Below are positions 28,430 to 40,080 of a stretch of 64,000 bases of DNA, piece by piece (the stretch's first letter is position 1; the number at the start of each line of letters is the position of its first letter). Under the pieces are notes generated by a model. It was not told the DNA's origin. It saw only the letters and a list, made by a program, of their open reading frames with translations, and made no database searches. The position numbers were made by a program, and so were the translations under genes. Origin of the DNA: Coenobita brevimanus (taxonomy: Eukaryota > Arthropoda > Malacostraca > Decapoda > Coenobitidae). Location of the stretch: positions 40,883,659 to 40,947,658 of the forward strand of contig CM064715.1 in NCBI GenBank assembly GCA_032717465.1. The letters are read 5' to 3'.

Positions 28430-30340
28430 GGGCAACGGAAAGGATATGTGACGAAGGAGAGGAGGAAGTGATGAGAGAGTGAAGAGGAAGAGAAGAGGGG
28501 GCGAAGAGGAAGAGATGAGAGGGGCGAAGAGGAAGAGAAGAGAGGGGCAAAGAGAAAGAGAGGGGCAAAGAAGAAGAGAGAGAGGGGCAAAGAGGAAGAA
28601 AACAGAGGGGTGAGGAGGAAGAGAGGAGACAAAATGAGGAATGAAAGGGAACAGGAAACGGAAGGGAAACGGACGATAGGAGGAATGGGAGAGAAATGTG
28701 GAGAGATGGTAGGAAAGCGAAAGAGGAGAAGCTATGACATGGAGAAGACAGAGATGGAAGAGGAGATGAGACGAAGGGAAATGAAGGAGAAGGGAATGAG
28801 ACAGAGGAGAGAAAGAGGAAGAGGTGTGGAAATGAAAAGAAAGAGGGGTGGCAGGGAGGTGGACGAGGAAGATAAATAGGAGTATAGAGGGAGTGAAAGG
28901 AAGGAAAGGAGAGGACGAGAGAGAGGAGAGAAAGATTATGAGGGAAGGGAAGCGAAAGAGGGAAGAAAAAGGAATGGAAGGGAATGAGACGAGAAAGAAT
29001 AACAGAAAGAAAAGAGTAAGGAGATTGTATAGAAGTTGGGAAGAGGTAAAGGAATAGTGAGATGTAAGAAGAAGGGAAGGGGGATAATAGAAAAGAATGG
29101 GAGGGAAGCGAATCGGGAGGAGAGACGGAAGAGAAAGAAGGAATATAGAATGAGCGATGGAAAGGAAATATGAAAAAAAAAAAAAAGAGGAGAAAGGAAA
29201 GGGAAAGGGAGGGAAGAAAATGGGATGGAACAGAAGGGGGTAGAGAAAGGAGGAAGAAGAATGAACAGAGGAAGAAAGGGAGGCCATTTGACTGGAAAAA
29301 GAGAGAAGCGGGGGAAAAGGGAGAAAAAGAAGAGGAAGAGGAAGAAACAAAGGGAAGAAGAAGAGGAATCAGAAGGGAAGACAGTAAAGAAGAAGAAGTA
29401 GAAGAAAATGATGATGATGATAATGAAGACAGTAAGAGCAAATGAAAAGGAGAGAGGAGCGAAAGGAAGAAGAAGAAGAGGAGGGAAGAGGAAGAAGATA
29501 AATAAGAGGGAAAAGAAAGAGAGGAAGAGAAAGGAATTATTAAGACGGAAATATAAAATAACCAAGAGGAAGAGGAGGGGATATCAGAGGAAGGGAGAGG
29601 TACGGGAGGTGAGGGCAGAGGAAGAGGGTGGAAGAGAAAAGGGAAAGAGAGGAAAGGGAGGGCAGAAGAGAAAGGGAGAGCAGGGGAGGTAGAGGAGGAG
29701 GGGCTGAGAGGAGGGGAAGTAAATTAGAGAAGAGGAGGTAGAGGATAAGGGAAGGAGAAGAGGAGAGGATAGATGAGGTGGGAGAGGAGGGGAGGATAGA
29801 GGAGGAGAGAGAAGAAAAGGGGAGGATAAAGGAAAAGGGAGGGAGAGGAGGGTTTGATAGATGAGGAGGGGGAAGAAAAAGGGAGGATAGAGCAAGAATA
29901 AGGGGGAGGACGGAAAGTAGAAAAAGAGGAAGGGAGAGGACAGGAGGATAAGGAAGAAGAGAGAAGGAGAGAGGAAGAGAGAAGGACAGAAGAAAAGGAG
30001 AAAAGGGGGTGAGGGAAGTTCTTAGAAGGAGGAAGGGGAGAGGAGGAAAGTGCATGGGAAGAGGGAGGAAGATGAAGGGAACCGAGCATGAGAGAAGAAA
30101 AATAGAGGAATAGCAAAAGATGAGGCAAGAGGAAGGGGAAGAGAGTAATAAAAGTAGAGAAACATTAATTACAACAGGAGGAGGAGGGGAGAGGAGGGGA
30201 GAGGAGGCTACAAGGCGGAAAAGGAAGGGAGAGGAGGAGGGGAGCAAAAATGAAAATTAAGAACAGAGGAGGAGAAGAAAGAAGACAGGATCAGAGAAGA
30301 AAAAAAGGGGGGAGAGAGGAAGGGGTTACGGACGACCAAT
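28430..30340 (+). repeat. 1.9-kb polypurine tract
   Basis: The plus strand is almost entirely A and G (GGAAGAGGAGAGG-type words) for about 1,900 bp, with scattered C/T. It is not a simple dinucleotide run. The frames of up to 352 codons on the minus strand (Ser/Leu/Phe/Pro) and the Lys/Arg/Glu frames on the plus strand follow from composition alone. Long polypurine-polypyrimidine DNA can form triplex (H-DNA) structures. Confidence 0.95.
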
Positions 30341-30990
30341 ATAACCCCTTCAAAAAATAAATCCCCCCCAAAATGGTTGCCTCGTAATTATAGTAACTTT
30401 ATTTACCTGCATGCCATTAAAGCCTTATTAAAATTCATGAGTGTGTAAAATGAAGCGCTGTAACAAAGGGTTATTACGTTGGCGCGGCAGTTTGCAGCAG
30501 AATCACAGCCAGTTATTTTATTCTGGACTGTCTTCTGATTTACACATGCATAAACACAAGAGCGACATGGGATTTTGATTATACTGAGATCTGTGTAGGC
30601 TTCGAAAAATGTCATCATCATCGTCATCATCATCAACAACAAAAACAACAGCAGCAGCAGCAGCAGTCGTCATTTACTATATTTGCAGAGATATAAGTGC
30701 AAAAACAGTCACTGTAATTCTGCGCTGCCGTGGCACATGTAATCCTGTAATAATGTCATCAGCATCTTTATCCTAATCTACAATCAATAGTCCTTGTTAT
30801 TCTCGTCATAATCTTTTACAGCAGCAGCAGAAAAAGCGTCTTCGTCGTCATCATATCTTTTATTACTTATACGCTCTTCGGACGATTCTTTTCAGCTTAG
30901 AGAAGACTTTTCCTACCTTAACGTTTTAAATATAGCCTGGATTAACCTCTTCACGGCAATATGTCCATCCTAAATCAATATACTCGTCTC
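30340..30990. other. Unassigned sequence with small simple repeats
   Basis: It contains CATCATCGTCATCATCATCA near 30,612-30,632, a CAG run at about 30,647-30,667, and one forward PIR arm (GGACGATTCTTTTCAGCTTA, 30,880-30,899). Confidence 0.6.
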
Positions 30991-31225
30991 TTTCAAGCAA
31001 GAATAAAACAATAAAGCAGGCATCGAGGTAGCAGTGGTAGATGCAACCCCAGGCTCATGTGGATGTGAAATCGGTGGACTGTAGGTAGAAAATGTCCTCC
31101 TCCTGCAGTCCACCATCCTCCCTAGGGGGATACGGAGGGAGTTGAGGGACATGTACATCACTGGGCAGAGGAGCCGCCCAGTGCCATCAGTGAAGTATCA
31201 GTGCCATCATGTGAAGGCATCCGTC
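30990..31225 (-). repeat. Dispersed repeat family H, copy 2
   Basis: This is the inverted counterpart of 285-440. Plus-strand landmarks are GTGGACTGTAGG, CTGCAGTCCACCATCCTCC, GGAGGGAG and CAGTGCCATCATGTGAAGGC. Confidence 0.6.
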
Positions 31226-31709
31226 TCCATCGTAGCGAAAAAGTTAAATAAGAGACAATTATATAATACAGAAATCATGGTAGGTGGGACATTGCTTAAC
31301 AGAGATACAGATAATTAATAATAAAAAAAGACTTGGGATTTACTACTATTGAATATACCAGGGTCAGTAAGTCTCCTAAGTCCCTGTATTTGCCTGGAAC
31401 TCGACTCGCCGTAGTTTCTTTACATTCAGGTCTCCAAATATACTGTTGGGTGAACAGAAGCAAGATGGAAACAGAGCCCTCCAGTCTGACTGGTAATTCC
31501 TAAAGACATGTAGCAGAAGGAATTTGGTCTACTGAGAACACATATGCAAAACCCAGAAAAAGAAATTACGATGCAAGGAATAAATGTCTGTTGTATGACT
31601 TATAAAAAAGGAATATACTGATATTTCAGTATTTTATTATGTATGGTGCTTTTTGCACGAAACATACAAGCAAAAAGCAAAAAAAGGAATCGAGTTACAA
31701 TGTTTCAAC

Positions 31710-31895
31710 CACTTCAGTACAATTTTATATTTTGTTAATTCATGCTGCACATAGATGATTTTAATCAGCCTGGGAAAGTTTGTCATACTGGAGGAATAAA
31801 GGAAAGCTATCTCTAACCCCTCAAACTCAAAAAGCCTCTCCTGAGCCGCGTAATGTAATCTAGAAGTGCTGTAGCAAGAATAAAATGCAAAGAGT
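31710..31895 (+). repeat. PIR palindromic repeat unit
   Basis: A forward arm (ATAGATGATTTTAATCAGCC, 31,751-31,770) and a reverse arm (CTGAGCCGCGTAATGTAATC, 31,841-31,860) flank CTCTAACCCCTCAAACTC. GTAGCAAGAATAAAATG follows, which mirrors the TTATTCTTGCTAC normally found before the forward arm. The 164-codon minus-strand frame over 31,637-32,131 runs through this repeat and is rejected as a gene. Nothing was recognised in 31,226-31,710 or 31,896-32,500. Confidence 0.65.
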
Positions 31896-32504
31896 TTCCT
31901 GTGGGTAAGAGTTTGAGCAATCCATCCTTTCCTCCACTTATAAAAGATTTTGACTCGCTTTTCTGATTTAGTTATATGCATCCCTATTTCATTTTCTAGT
32001 CGTACAAAACAAATTAGACATGCTTTTTCAGAGTGAGATGTAAGACTGACAGTTCCGACACTCCTTCCAAACTTAACATTTATTTTTTCCTTTAAGTAAA
32101 ATTTAAGAACACTCATATGACAGGTTTTCAATCAATCACTTTTTTTTTTTTTGGGGGGGGGGGTTATGTAAGCCTAACTGTACCACCCGTAAGCAAATAA
32201 TAAAGAGTTCATTTGGATTAAAGAGACGTAAAATTATTTTCTTATCTACTTTTAAGAGAATAAATGCGTGGTCAGAGTCGTAATTTATATAAGTAAATAG
32301 GTCACCTTTCACCTGTGCAAAATTTCTAGACATGCTTTTTAAGTAAACTATTAACATGGCGCATTCGATGTAAAGCTGTCTCGCGGTAGTAAAAATATAG
32401 AATTCTGACAGCACGCAAAACATAATGTTTAAGCTATACCGAAATGGGAATAAAACAATCATAGAGGAAGAGGTACATGAAAATTCTCATATTGTCCTTT
32501 TTAC

Positions 32505-32880
32505 CACCGCCAACGAAGCTGGAGGAGGTTATGTATTCGCCCATGTTTCTCTGTTTGTTTGTTCACACGGTTTCTCCAAAAGTTCCCAGTGAATTTCAAT
32601 AAAATTTTGTGGAAGGGTGGGCCATAGGCCAAGAAAGAATTGATTCAATTTGGGGGCGGATCCGGATCCCGATCCTATGTATTCCGCACAATATTTCCAA
32701 AAGTTCTCAGTGGATTTCAATAAAATTTTGTGGAAGAGTGAGTCATCGGTCAAGGAACAATTGATTAAATTTGGCGGCAGATTCAGATCGTATGTATTTT
32801 ACACAATATCTCCAGGGATCCGGATCCCTTTTAATATCAATGGCATTGGCAGAGGTATGCGCTCTCTGAATGTTTTCTAG
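32505..32880 (+). repeat. Dispersed element with internal ~120-bp tandem units
   Basis: The element opens ACCACCGCCAACGAAGCTGG (32,502-32,521) and ends near GGTATGCGCTCTCTGAATG. In between, CCAAAAGTTC(C/T)CAGTG, ATTTCAATAAAATTTTGTGG and AATTGATT(C/A)AATTTGG recur at about 121-bp spacing. I remember this framing phrase pair from noncoding repeats in several invertebrate genomes. The class is unknown. Confidence 0.65.
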
Positions 32881-33044
32881 TTATGTATGTTTTAGGATAG
32901 TGGAGACACAGATAAGAGAACAAAATATCGCATCACGCTGTCTTTTTGGAATATAAGCGAGGATGGTGAAGGGACAAGACACTCCCTATAAAAAATCCCT
33001 ATGGCTGCCTGTAGTGCTGAGCTGTCACTTTCATAATTCACTGT

Positions 33045-34300
33045 CTGACCTCCCTACACCCCACCTCCCTCTCCACAACCCCTTACCCTAACCCCACACC
33101 CTTCTGCACCACCCGTACCCTTTCCCCACACCCTACACCAAACATCCTTACCCTCCCCACACAAGTTATCCGCCATAACAGGATCACCCCACCTCACACT
33201 GTTACCCTCCCACACTCCCATCACTCCATAACACTGCACCCCATCCCGCACCATTACCTTTCTTTAACCCACTGCCCACCCCCATCACCCCACACTCCAC
33301 ACCCTTCCCTTTCCCACTCCTTTCCCTCCCCCAACACACTCCACACCCACCCCATCCCACTCCTGACTCTTCCCCCACACACCCCACCTCTTACCTACTC
33401 CCACACCCCACACCCTTATTCCCACCCCTTGCCCTCTCTCACACCTTACACCCCACCCCCCACCCCTTACTCTCCCCCACCATACACTCTACCCTTCACC
33501 CTTCCCACACCGCACACCCTATTTTCCACCCCTTACCCTCCCCCACACTTCACATCTCACACCCTTCTCCCCGACCGCCTTACCTTCCTCAACACTCCAA
33601 ATTTCACCCCCTTCTCCCCCACCCTCTTACCTTCCTCAACACTAAACTCCACACCCTTCTCCCCCACCCCCTTGCCTTCCTTCGCACCCCACAACTTTTT
33701 CCCCCACCTTATTTTCATCCCCAGTACCCCACACTCCATCCCATTACCCTCCCCCACACCCGACATTCTTATCGTCCCCCCACCCATTACCCTCCCTCCA
33801 CACGCCACAACACAACCTTAACCCTCTACCCATAACTATATCAATAAGTTATGTAAACATTCTCCTCCTCCACACCACATACCACCCACCCCACACCACT
33901 CCACCCCTTACCCTCCCCCCACAGCCCATACCCTTTCCCTTCCCTAATCCCCTACTTTCCCCATCACCCCACACGCCACACCCTTCCCCATTCCAACCCT
34001 TACCCTCCGCTCATACCCCATACCCATAATTTTCCCTAACTCCATATCCTCCTCTCCCCTACCACCCACACGCCACACTCTACCCCATCCCACCCCTTAC
34101 CCTCCCTCACATACCCCACACCCTTCCTCACCCCACCATTTACCCTTCCCCACACACACCCAACTCTCCACACCCACCCTACCCCACCGCATCCCACCCC
34201 TTAATCTTCCCCTCTACACCCCACACTCCACACCATTCCCTACCCCACTGCTTACTCTCTCCCCATACACCCCACCTTGCAACCCTGTACCTCTTCCCTT
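33045..34300 (+). repeat. ~1.25-kb C-rich, G-poor array
   Basis: Imperfect units of about 30-40 bp built from CCCCACACCCTT and CCCCTTACCCTCCCCCACA-like words fill the region. G is nearly absent from the plus strand, so the minus strand is G-rich with many closely spaced G runs that could form quadruplexes. The 130-codon Pro/Thr frame at 33,429-33,821 is a composition artefact. Confidence 0.92.
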
Positions 34301-34603
34301 CACGACAGGTAAGTTTTGTCCCAGTTCATCAAACGTATGACCCTGAAACTGCAATGATCCCTATCCTTAACCCTGACACAGACGACGCAATCCACCAACC
34401 ACACGGTACGACGGTAAATGCCAACTCCATTTTACCCCCAGCGAAATGTAAGGACCCGGAGCCAGAGTACCGCAGTTCAGCACATTTAAGGGTAATTGAC
34501 CAGTCTACTGTATTTCCCTTGGTGGCATGGCGATCGAAAAATCTTCAGTCTTCTCTTTGGGAATGAACCTATGGAAGTCTGTCCCTCTAAATATGGTAGT
34601 CTT

Positions 34604-34836
34604 ACTATACACTTTTAACTCTAACTTGGCCTAAAATTACCATCTCCCCATCTCCAGTGCAGAGTTTTAGTACTACCTTAACACAGAATAGGCCTATAGT
34701 GCTAGCCACAAAGAAGTGCCATGGATAAGATGTAGAGACGTAGCACTGTTTTTTTTTTTTTTTTAGCTACCATCGTGCTACGTGAAATAAACTCCAACAG
34801 GACGAAAATCTGGGCCAAGTTGAGGTGAAAAGGGTA
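34604..34836 (+). mobile_element. MITE-D copy 2 (short TIR element)
   Basis: The left end (CACTTTTAACTCTAACTTGG) and right end (reverse complement CCCTTTTCACCTCAACTTGG) are inverted repeats that extend about 30 bp to CGTC. The dinucleotide TA lies at both outer edges, consistent with Tc1/mariner-type target duplication. A 17-bp T run sits in the middle. There is no coding capacity. Confidence 0.8.
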
Positions 34837-34941
34837 TGGGAGATAACACGACTCTGGCAATATTGGATCGGTCGCTTCTTTTTTATTATGCTGAGAAACC
34901 CATTGGTCGAAGGGTTTATAGCTGGGGAAGGCTTATTTTTT

Positions 34942-35082
<141 letters not shown>

Positions 35083-35359
35083 AGTAGCTTTCAACTCCAA
35101 CCAGTTGTTTGTTCGCTTTAATTCAGTTCTGGCCTTATTGTTATATCAACCCTTAGTCCATACATTTAATATTTCTTTTTATTTCCGACCATTTCTTGCA
35201 GTTCCCTTACTTCCATTCTTGAGTTTATTTTTCCATTTCGCTAAAATTCTTGACTTACTTTTAATTCATATTTTTCTTCTTCTTTTTTCATATTATAACC
35301 CTTATATTCAACAATAGACCATAATCGTTCTTAGTATGATTTCGCTATTTCCATTTCAC

Positions 35360-35490
35360 TTTGCTATCTTCGGACTGTTTTATTCATTTTAAGAAAGATT
35401 TAATAGAGGAGTAAGGTACAGTCTTCACCAGCTCCTCCACGTCGAGATTTCTTTCCTAAACTGAGCAAAAACATCTGGTGGTAGTAATAA
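35360..35490 (+). repeat. PIR palindromic repeat unit
   Basis: A forward arm (CGGACTGTTTTATTCATTTT, 35,371-35,390) and a reverse arm (AACTGAGCAAAAACATCTGG, 35,459-35,478) are about 70 bp apart. Confidence 0.6.
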
Positions 35491-35689
35491 TAGAACACAT
35501 TGAGGAGACATCGTACTGGAGAAGCTGAATGTATATCTATGGTTAATAATTCTTTTACATGACCAGAGTTCAGATGCTATGAAGCGAGATTATAATTATT
35601 CTTTCATCTCTCTTGAATATGGAAAAAGCTAAATGAACGGTTACAAGACAGAAATATTGATTTACTTCACCACGATAAATCTTAAAGAC

Positions 35690-36820
35690 ACAAAAACTAG
35701 ACATAGACAAAATATAACAACAACTAAAATAGCTGACCAACTTCCTGTCAGTCACACAGTTCCAGAGACTACCCAGACCAGTGCTCCAGATTCAGAACAT
35801 TATCAAACAGTGTCCCACAAGGCTCAGTTCTTTCACCTCCACTTTTTAACCTCTGCCTCCATGACCTGCCAACCCCTCCTCCTTCAGTAATAGTAAATGA
35901 GGACAGGGCAATAACTTCACAACAAGCAAAAACTCAACAAGTATCGGGTCAGCTTTAATTGTAACTACACTCTTTGAACACTGGCTTAGACAAAAATAGA
36001 ATGACTGCCTCACCAACCCAGACAAACATCAGTAAATTCATTCAGGATAGACATTAATCTCAAACACACCATGAAATCTCCGTTTTTCAACCACTCCCGC
36101 TGGAAATACGCCATCAAATTCTCAAACTTATCCAGGACACGCATATAATCTTTTCTTAGCCTTACTGCCTAGGCATCGTTTAAACTCGCTGCCCTAAAAA
36201 CACTCACAGGAAGTACCTTCGGACAGTAAAATGAATATCTGAAAACTGTAAACAGTCCATTACAAAGATAATGAATTAAGTTAGGCCAAGCTACGCCCCA
36301 GCAGTAACCAACACAAATATGGATAAGCTTCAGTAACACAAAACAGAGCCACGAGAATAATGCAAAAATATTTCCTATCCAGGACCACATCAGTATGAGT
36401 TGCACAGTTCATTGCTGCCGTTCAAGACCCACCCCACCATTACGAAATATGCCGCATCACCCCCTCCACAAACAGTTTACGAACAGTTGCCCACCATTAC
36501 ACAGAACGTCTCAGTATTATCCCTCCTCCTCCACCCAACACTGAACTTCACAAACACATACCTGTAAATAAACATATATCCACTACAGTCATCCATAGCT
36601 TCCAGCCAAACAGCATCCTACGAACCACCACCAGACATTCACTTCTCTAAAATCACCCTACCTCAAGTGCACCTAACCATACTGCAATGTGGCCCTCCCT
36701 GCTACACTATTAACACAGTACCACTCACAACCAATCCACTGTGTCCACACTGCAATGCAGTCCCCCCACCACAATAAATACATGCACCAGACCCACAACA
36801 CAATCCTTCAACATAGCCTC
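35690..36820 (+). mobile_element. Decayed jockey/CR1-like LINE fragment (reverse transcriptase and C-terminus)
   Basis: A plus-strand reading broken by many stops and frameshifts shows LTNFLSVTQF, then the RT signature VPQGSVLSPPLFNLCLHDLP at about 35,800-35,870. Downstream are QNRATRIMQKYF (about 36,340-36,375) and PPPPNTELHKHIPVNK (about 36,525-36,575). A C-terminal CPHCN motif (near 36,740) is typical of the zinc-knuckle-like end of such LINEs. Motif A and the catalytic aspartate box are not recoverable. The element is 5'-truncated and long dead. Confidence 0.75.
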
Positions 36821-37204
36821 AAAAAAAGATCCCTTGGTAACTAGCTAAGGTAATCAGTTTCCAGCTGTCCACTGGGTTCACGTTAGCTGAGTCTGTATAA
36901 GCAGTAAGAACAAGAACAACAGCAACGGCAACGAAACATTAAGCAATACCTTGCGAAACCCGGTAACACGACCTTCGAAATCCAAGCAGCTATTCAGAAT
37001 ATTTCGTAAGTTTCATAAATTATTGTTCGACGATAATGGTGAGGGGTATAATTATTGTCGGCAGGCGTCCATTTGCAGTCAGTAATCCCTCCATACGTCC
37101 ATGATTCCGGGGGAATGAAGAGTAATTACAACCCTTCTAACTTCCTTAAGATTATTCGTACCTTGTTGGATTTTGACAGAGTCTAGAGACGGTGGAAAGG
37201 AACA

Positions 37205-37520
37205 GTTATTCCATTCAGTATGATGACGGATTTTTGTTCTCTATTCTTGCCGCTAACAATCGATTCCATTCAGCATAAACGAGCATCCGAGGAGTGATGA
37301 GGGTAATGAGAGCCATACATACGTACGTATATACATACATACATACATACATGCATATAGATAGATAGATAGACAGATAGATGGATAGATATAGATACAG
37401 ATAGATAGATAGATAGATGGATAGATATGTATGTATGTACGTAAACTTAACTCTCGTAGTTTTAAAAGTCCCTCCCAAGCTAAATAAATTTGTCTGGTAA
37501 CAGCAAAGAATAAAGTAAAA
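37205..37520 (+). repeat. PIR unit split by a (GATA)/(GTAT)n microsatellite
   Basis: A forward arm (AACAATCGATTCCATTCAGC, 37,256-37,275) and a reverse arm (AAGCTAAATAAATTTGTCTG, 37,477-37,496) are separated by 200 bp instead of the usual 55-100. The difference is a tetranucleotide run (37,314-37,440: CATA, GATA, then GTAT units) lying exactly in the spacer. The spacer phrases CGTAGTTTTAAAAGTCCCTC and GGGTAATGAGAGC remain on either side. Confidence 0.7.
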
Positions 37521-37699
37521 CGTTCTTGGGCTGCAAGGGTAAAGAAAAAATATATTTATACCCATTAGGTCAGGAAGACTTTGTTAGAATTTGATACATT
37601 TCTGACACAGCGTAAATGAACAACTGATTGCAAGTGTACCTGCTTATCCCTGTCACTATCCATAATACCTCCTTGTTCACTCGGCATCAAAAGTCGAGT

Positions 37700-37925
37700 T
37701 GCCTCTCCTGTTTGTGTTTTTGTTTTTCCCTCTCTCTCTCCATGGTCTTTGAAAATCAGTGTGGTGACTCTGCAACAATAAATACTGATGGCACTGATCT
37801 ATAGCTAAATAAACTCACCAGTGTCAGTTGCTCGGGGTTTGCCACATCAGTATTCAAAGTCCATGGGGCAAAAAGGTAGGAGAAGCGACAGGACTTTAGT
37901 TGTCGACTGTACAATAAAAGCAGAA
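37700..37925 (+). repeat. Dispersed repeat family G, copy 1
   Basis: This pairs with 48,535-48,720. Shared landmarks are CTCTCCATGG(T/A)CTTTGAA, and then CCATGGGGCAAAAAGGTAGG or CCATGGAGAAAGAAGTAGC followed by AGAAGCGACAG(G/A)ACTTTAG and TTGTC. CCATGGTCTTTGAA and TTCAAAGTCCATGG also form an internal inverted pair. The class is unknown. Confidence 0.55.
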
Positions 37926-38670
<745 letters not shown>

Positions 38671-38979
38671 GTCCCTAGTAGTTCGGTGTGGCACTGTTTG
38701 TTAGTAAATATAGCCCTGGCTGTCATCTGATCCTGTTATTTGATATGACTCATTGTTTACACGCTAATTTTACTTTACTGTAATATCCATCATAACAGTT
38801 CTGTATGTCTCATTACAAGTACTGACACATGATCCACTTCTCACTGATGGTCATATATGAACATGCTGCTAATGGGTGAGTCCTCCAGTGTGGGAAGTGC
38901 CATCTCCATTCATACTGATCAGAAACCTCCAGCCACTCCTTAGGTGCTTTTGGTTTCTGAAGTAGGTTTTTAGTTACTT

Positions 38980-39276
38980 CATCAGGTATTCAAGAAATCA
39001 TCAGAGAAAAAGTTTTTAATCTCTAGACAAACACGAAGACGTTTTCAAAATAATGATCCGGTGTTGCTACTTGTCAAGGAGGACTGCGATAGATATCTAG
39101 AAGGACTCAGCTTTATGGCAATGTCAACCCATTCCTCATCCGGGTCATCGCCGGTCCAGCCCAAACCACACACGGCCCAGCCCGTACCAGAACCAGAACC
39201 AGTGCAACCAGCACCAGAAGTAAGACTGGTCGAACCTAAACCAGACCCAGCCCAACCCACACTGGATGCACCTTGA
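38980..39276 (+). other. Unrecognised open frame with Pro/Glu/Gln-rich C-terminal half
   Basis: About 98 codons are open from just after a stop near 38,978 to TGA at 39,274-39,276. There is no ATG until well inside (first M around 39,115). The last ~40 codons repeat a PKP/PEPEPVQP-like pattern. The upstream half contains RQTRRRFQNNDPV. It could be an exon, a transposon ORF fragment or chance. I do not assign a function. Confidence 0.2.
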
Positions 39277-39679
39277 ACTGCTGCTATCTCAGTGTTGCCG
39301 GGTCCCTCGCAGGTGGGAAATTATCTACCTGTTTTATTATTATGTAAATTCATCCTGCATTACTGGTACAGCCAATGAAAACAAAGTACACGCCAAAAAT
39401 CAAGTAATGGGACTAGCATTACAAAACCTCTTCCTCGTGTCTGAACACAATTCGATTGACGATGAATAAAATGCTTTCGCAATATATGGCTGGACAGCTA
39501 AAACAAAGCAAAAACAATGCGTTGATACCAAGATAACAATAATGCAAATTACATGGACACCGTGGAACCATTTGGACTCACAACACTCATTAAGTACCTT
39601 TGTATGCGTACTTACACTAATTAATTACATGATAATGCACTCAAGATACTACGATATTATTGTAGGCTGAAAGCATTTG
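39277..39679. other. Unassigned sequence
   Basis: AT-rich, with no gene or recognised repeat. Confidence 0.5.
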
Positions 39680-39693
39680 CGCGCGCGCACTCA

Positions 39694-39774
<81 letters not shown>
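39680..39774. repeat. Compound (CG)/(ACGC)/(CA)n microsatellite
   Basis: GCGCGCGCAC leads into ACGC units and then about 31 CA units. The run ends exactly where the SINE begins. Confidence 0.95.
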
Positions 39775-39775
<1 letters not shown>

Positions 39776-40030
39776 GCTGGTGCAGTGGTAACGTTCCCGC
39801 TTGCCAACTGGTGGACGGGAGTTCGCGCCTCGCTCAGGTTGCGAAAAGTTTCACTGACGAAGTGGGTGGTTACTGTCCCCCTGGAGCAAGGGGACGGGTG
39901 TGTGCGTGTGTGAAGGTCATAGCCTTGCTCTTAGATCGGACTATATGAGCTCTCAGCTCCCTTCCGGGAGGGTAAAGGCTGACGATCACGACCATCAAGT
40001 GATCCTGACAGACCCGGTGAATTACACATA
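39775..40030 (+). mobile_element. tRNA-derived SINE
   Basis: The head resembles a tRNA gene. An A-box-like TGGTGCAGTGGTAACG (39,778-39,793) and a B-box-like GGGAGTTCGCGCC (39,817-39,829) are about 40 bp apart, the expected Pol III spacing. About 200 bp of unrelated body follows. The element is flanked by (CA)n on the left and (GT)n (40,034-40,078) on the right. The cloverleaf is not complete, so this is not a functional tRNA. Confidence 0.65.
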
Positions 40031-40033
40031 CGT

Positions 40034-40042
40034 ATGTGTGTT

Positions 40043-40078
<36 letters not shown>
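40034..40078. repeat. (GT)n microsatellite at SINE 3' end
   Basis: About 22 GT units, including TTTG interruptions, follow CATACGTATG at the SINE's right end. Confidence 0.95.

Positions 40079-40079
<1 letters not shown>

Positions 40080-40080
<1 letters not shown>

Noticed and set aside
28383..30247. Minus-strand Ser/Leu/Phe-rich frames up to 352 codons and plus-strand Lys/Arg/Glu frames
   Set aside because: Purine tracts lack stop codons on the pyrimidine strand. Composition alone explains the length.
31637..32131. Minus-strand 164-codon frame
   Set aside because: About a quarter of it reads through a PIR palindrome; no recognised domain and no independent support.
33429..33821. 130-codon Pro/Thr-rich frame
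   Set aside because: It translates the C-rich array; no start context and no non-repeat sequence.
33045..34300. C-rich array as telomeric repeat
   Set aside because: Units are irregular and do not match the arthropod TTAGG repeat. The array is flanked on both sides by ordinary sequence.
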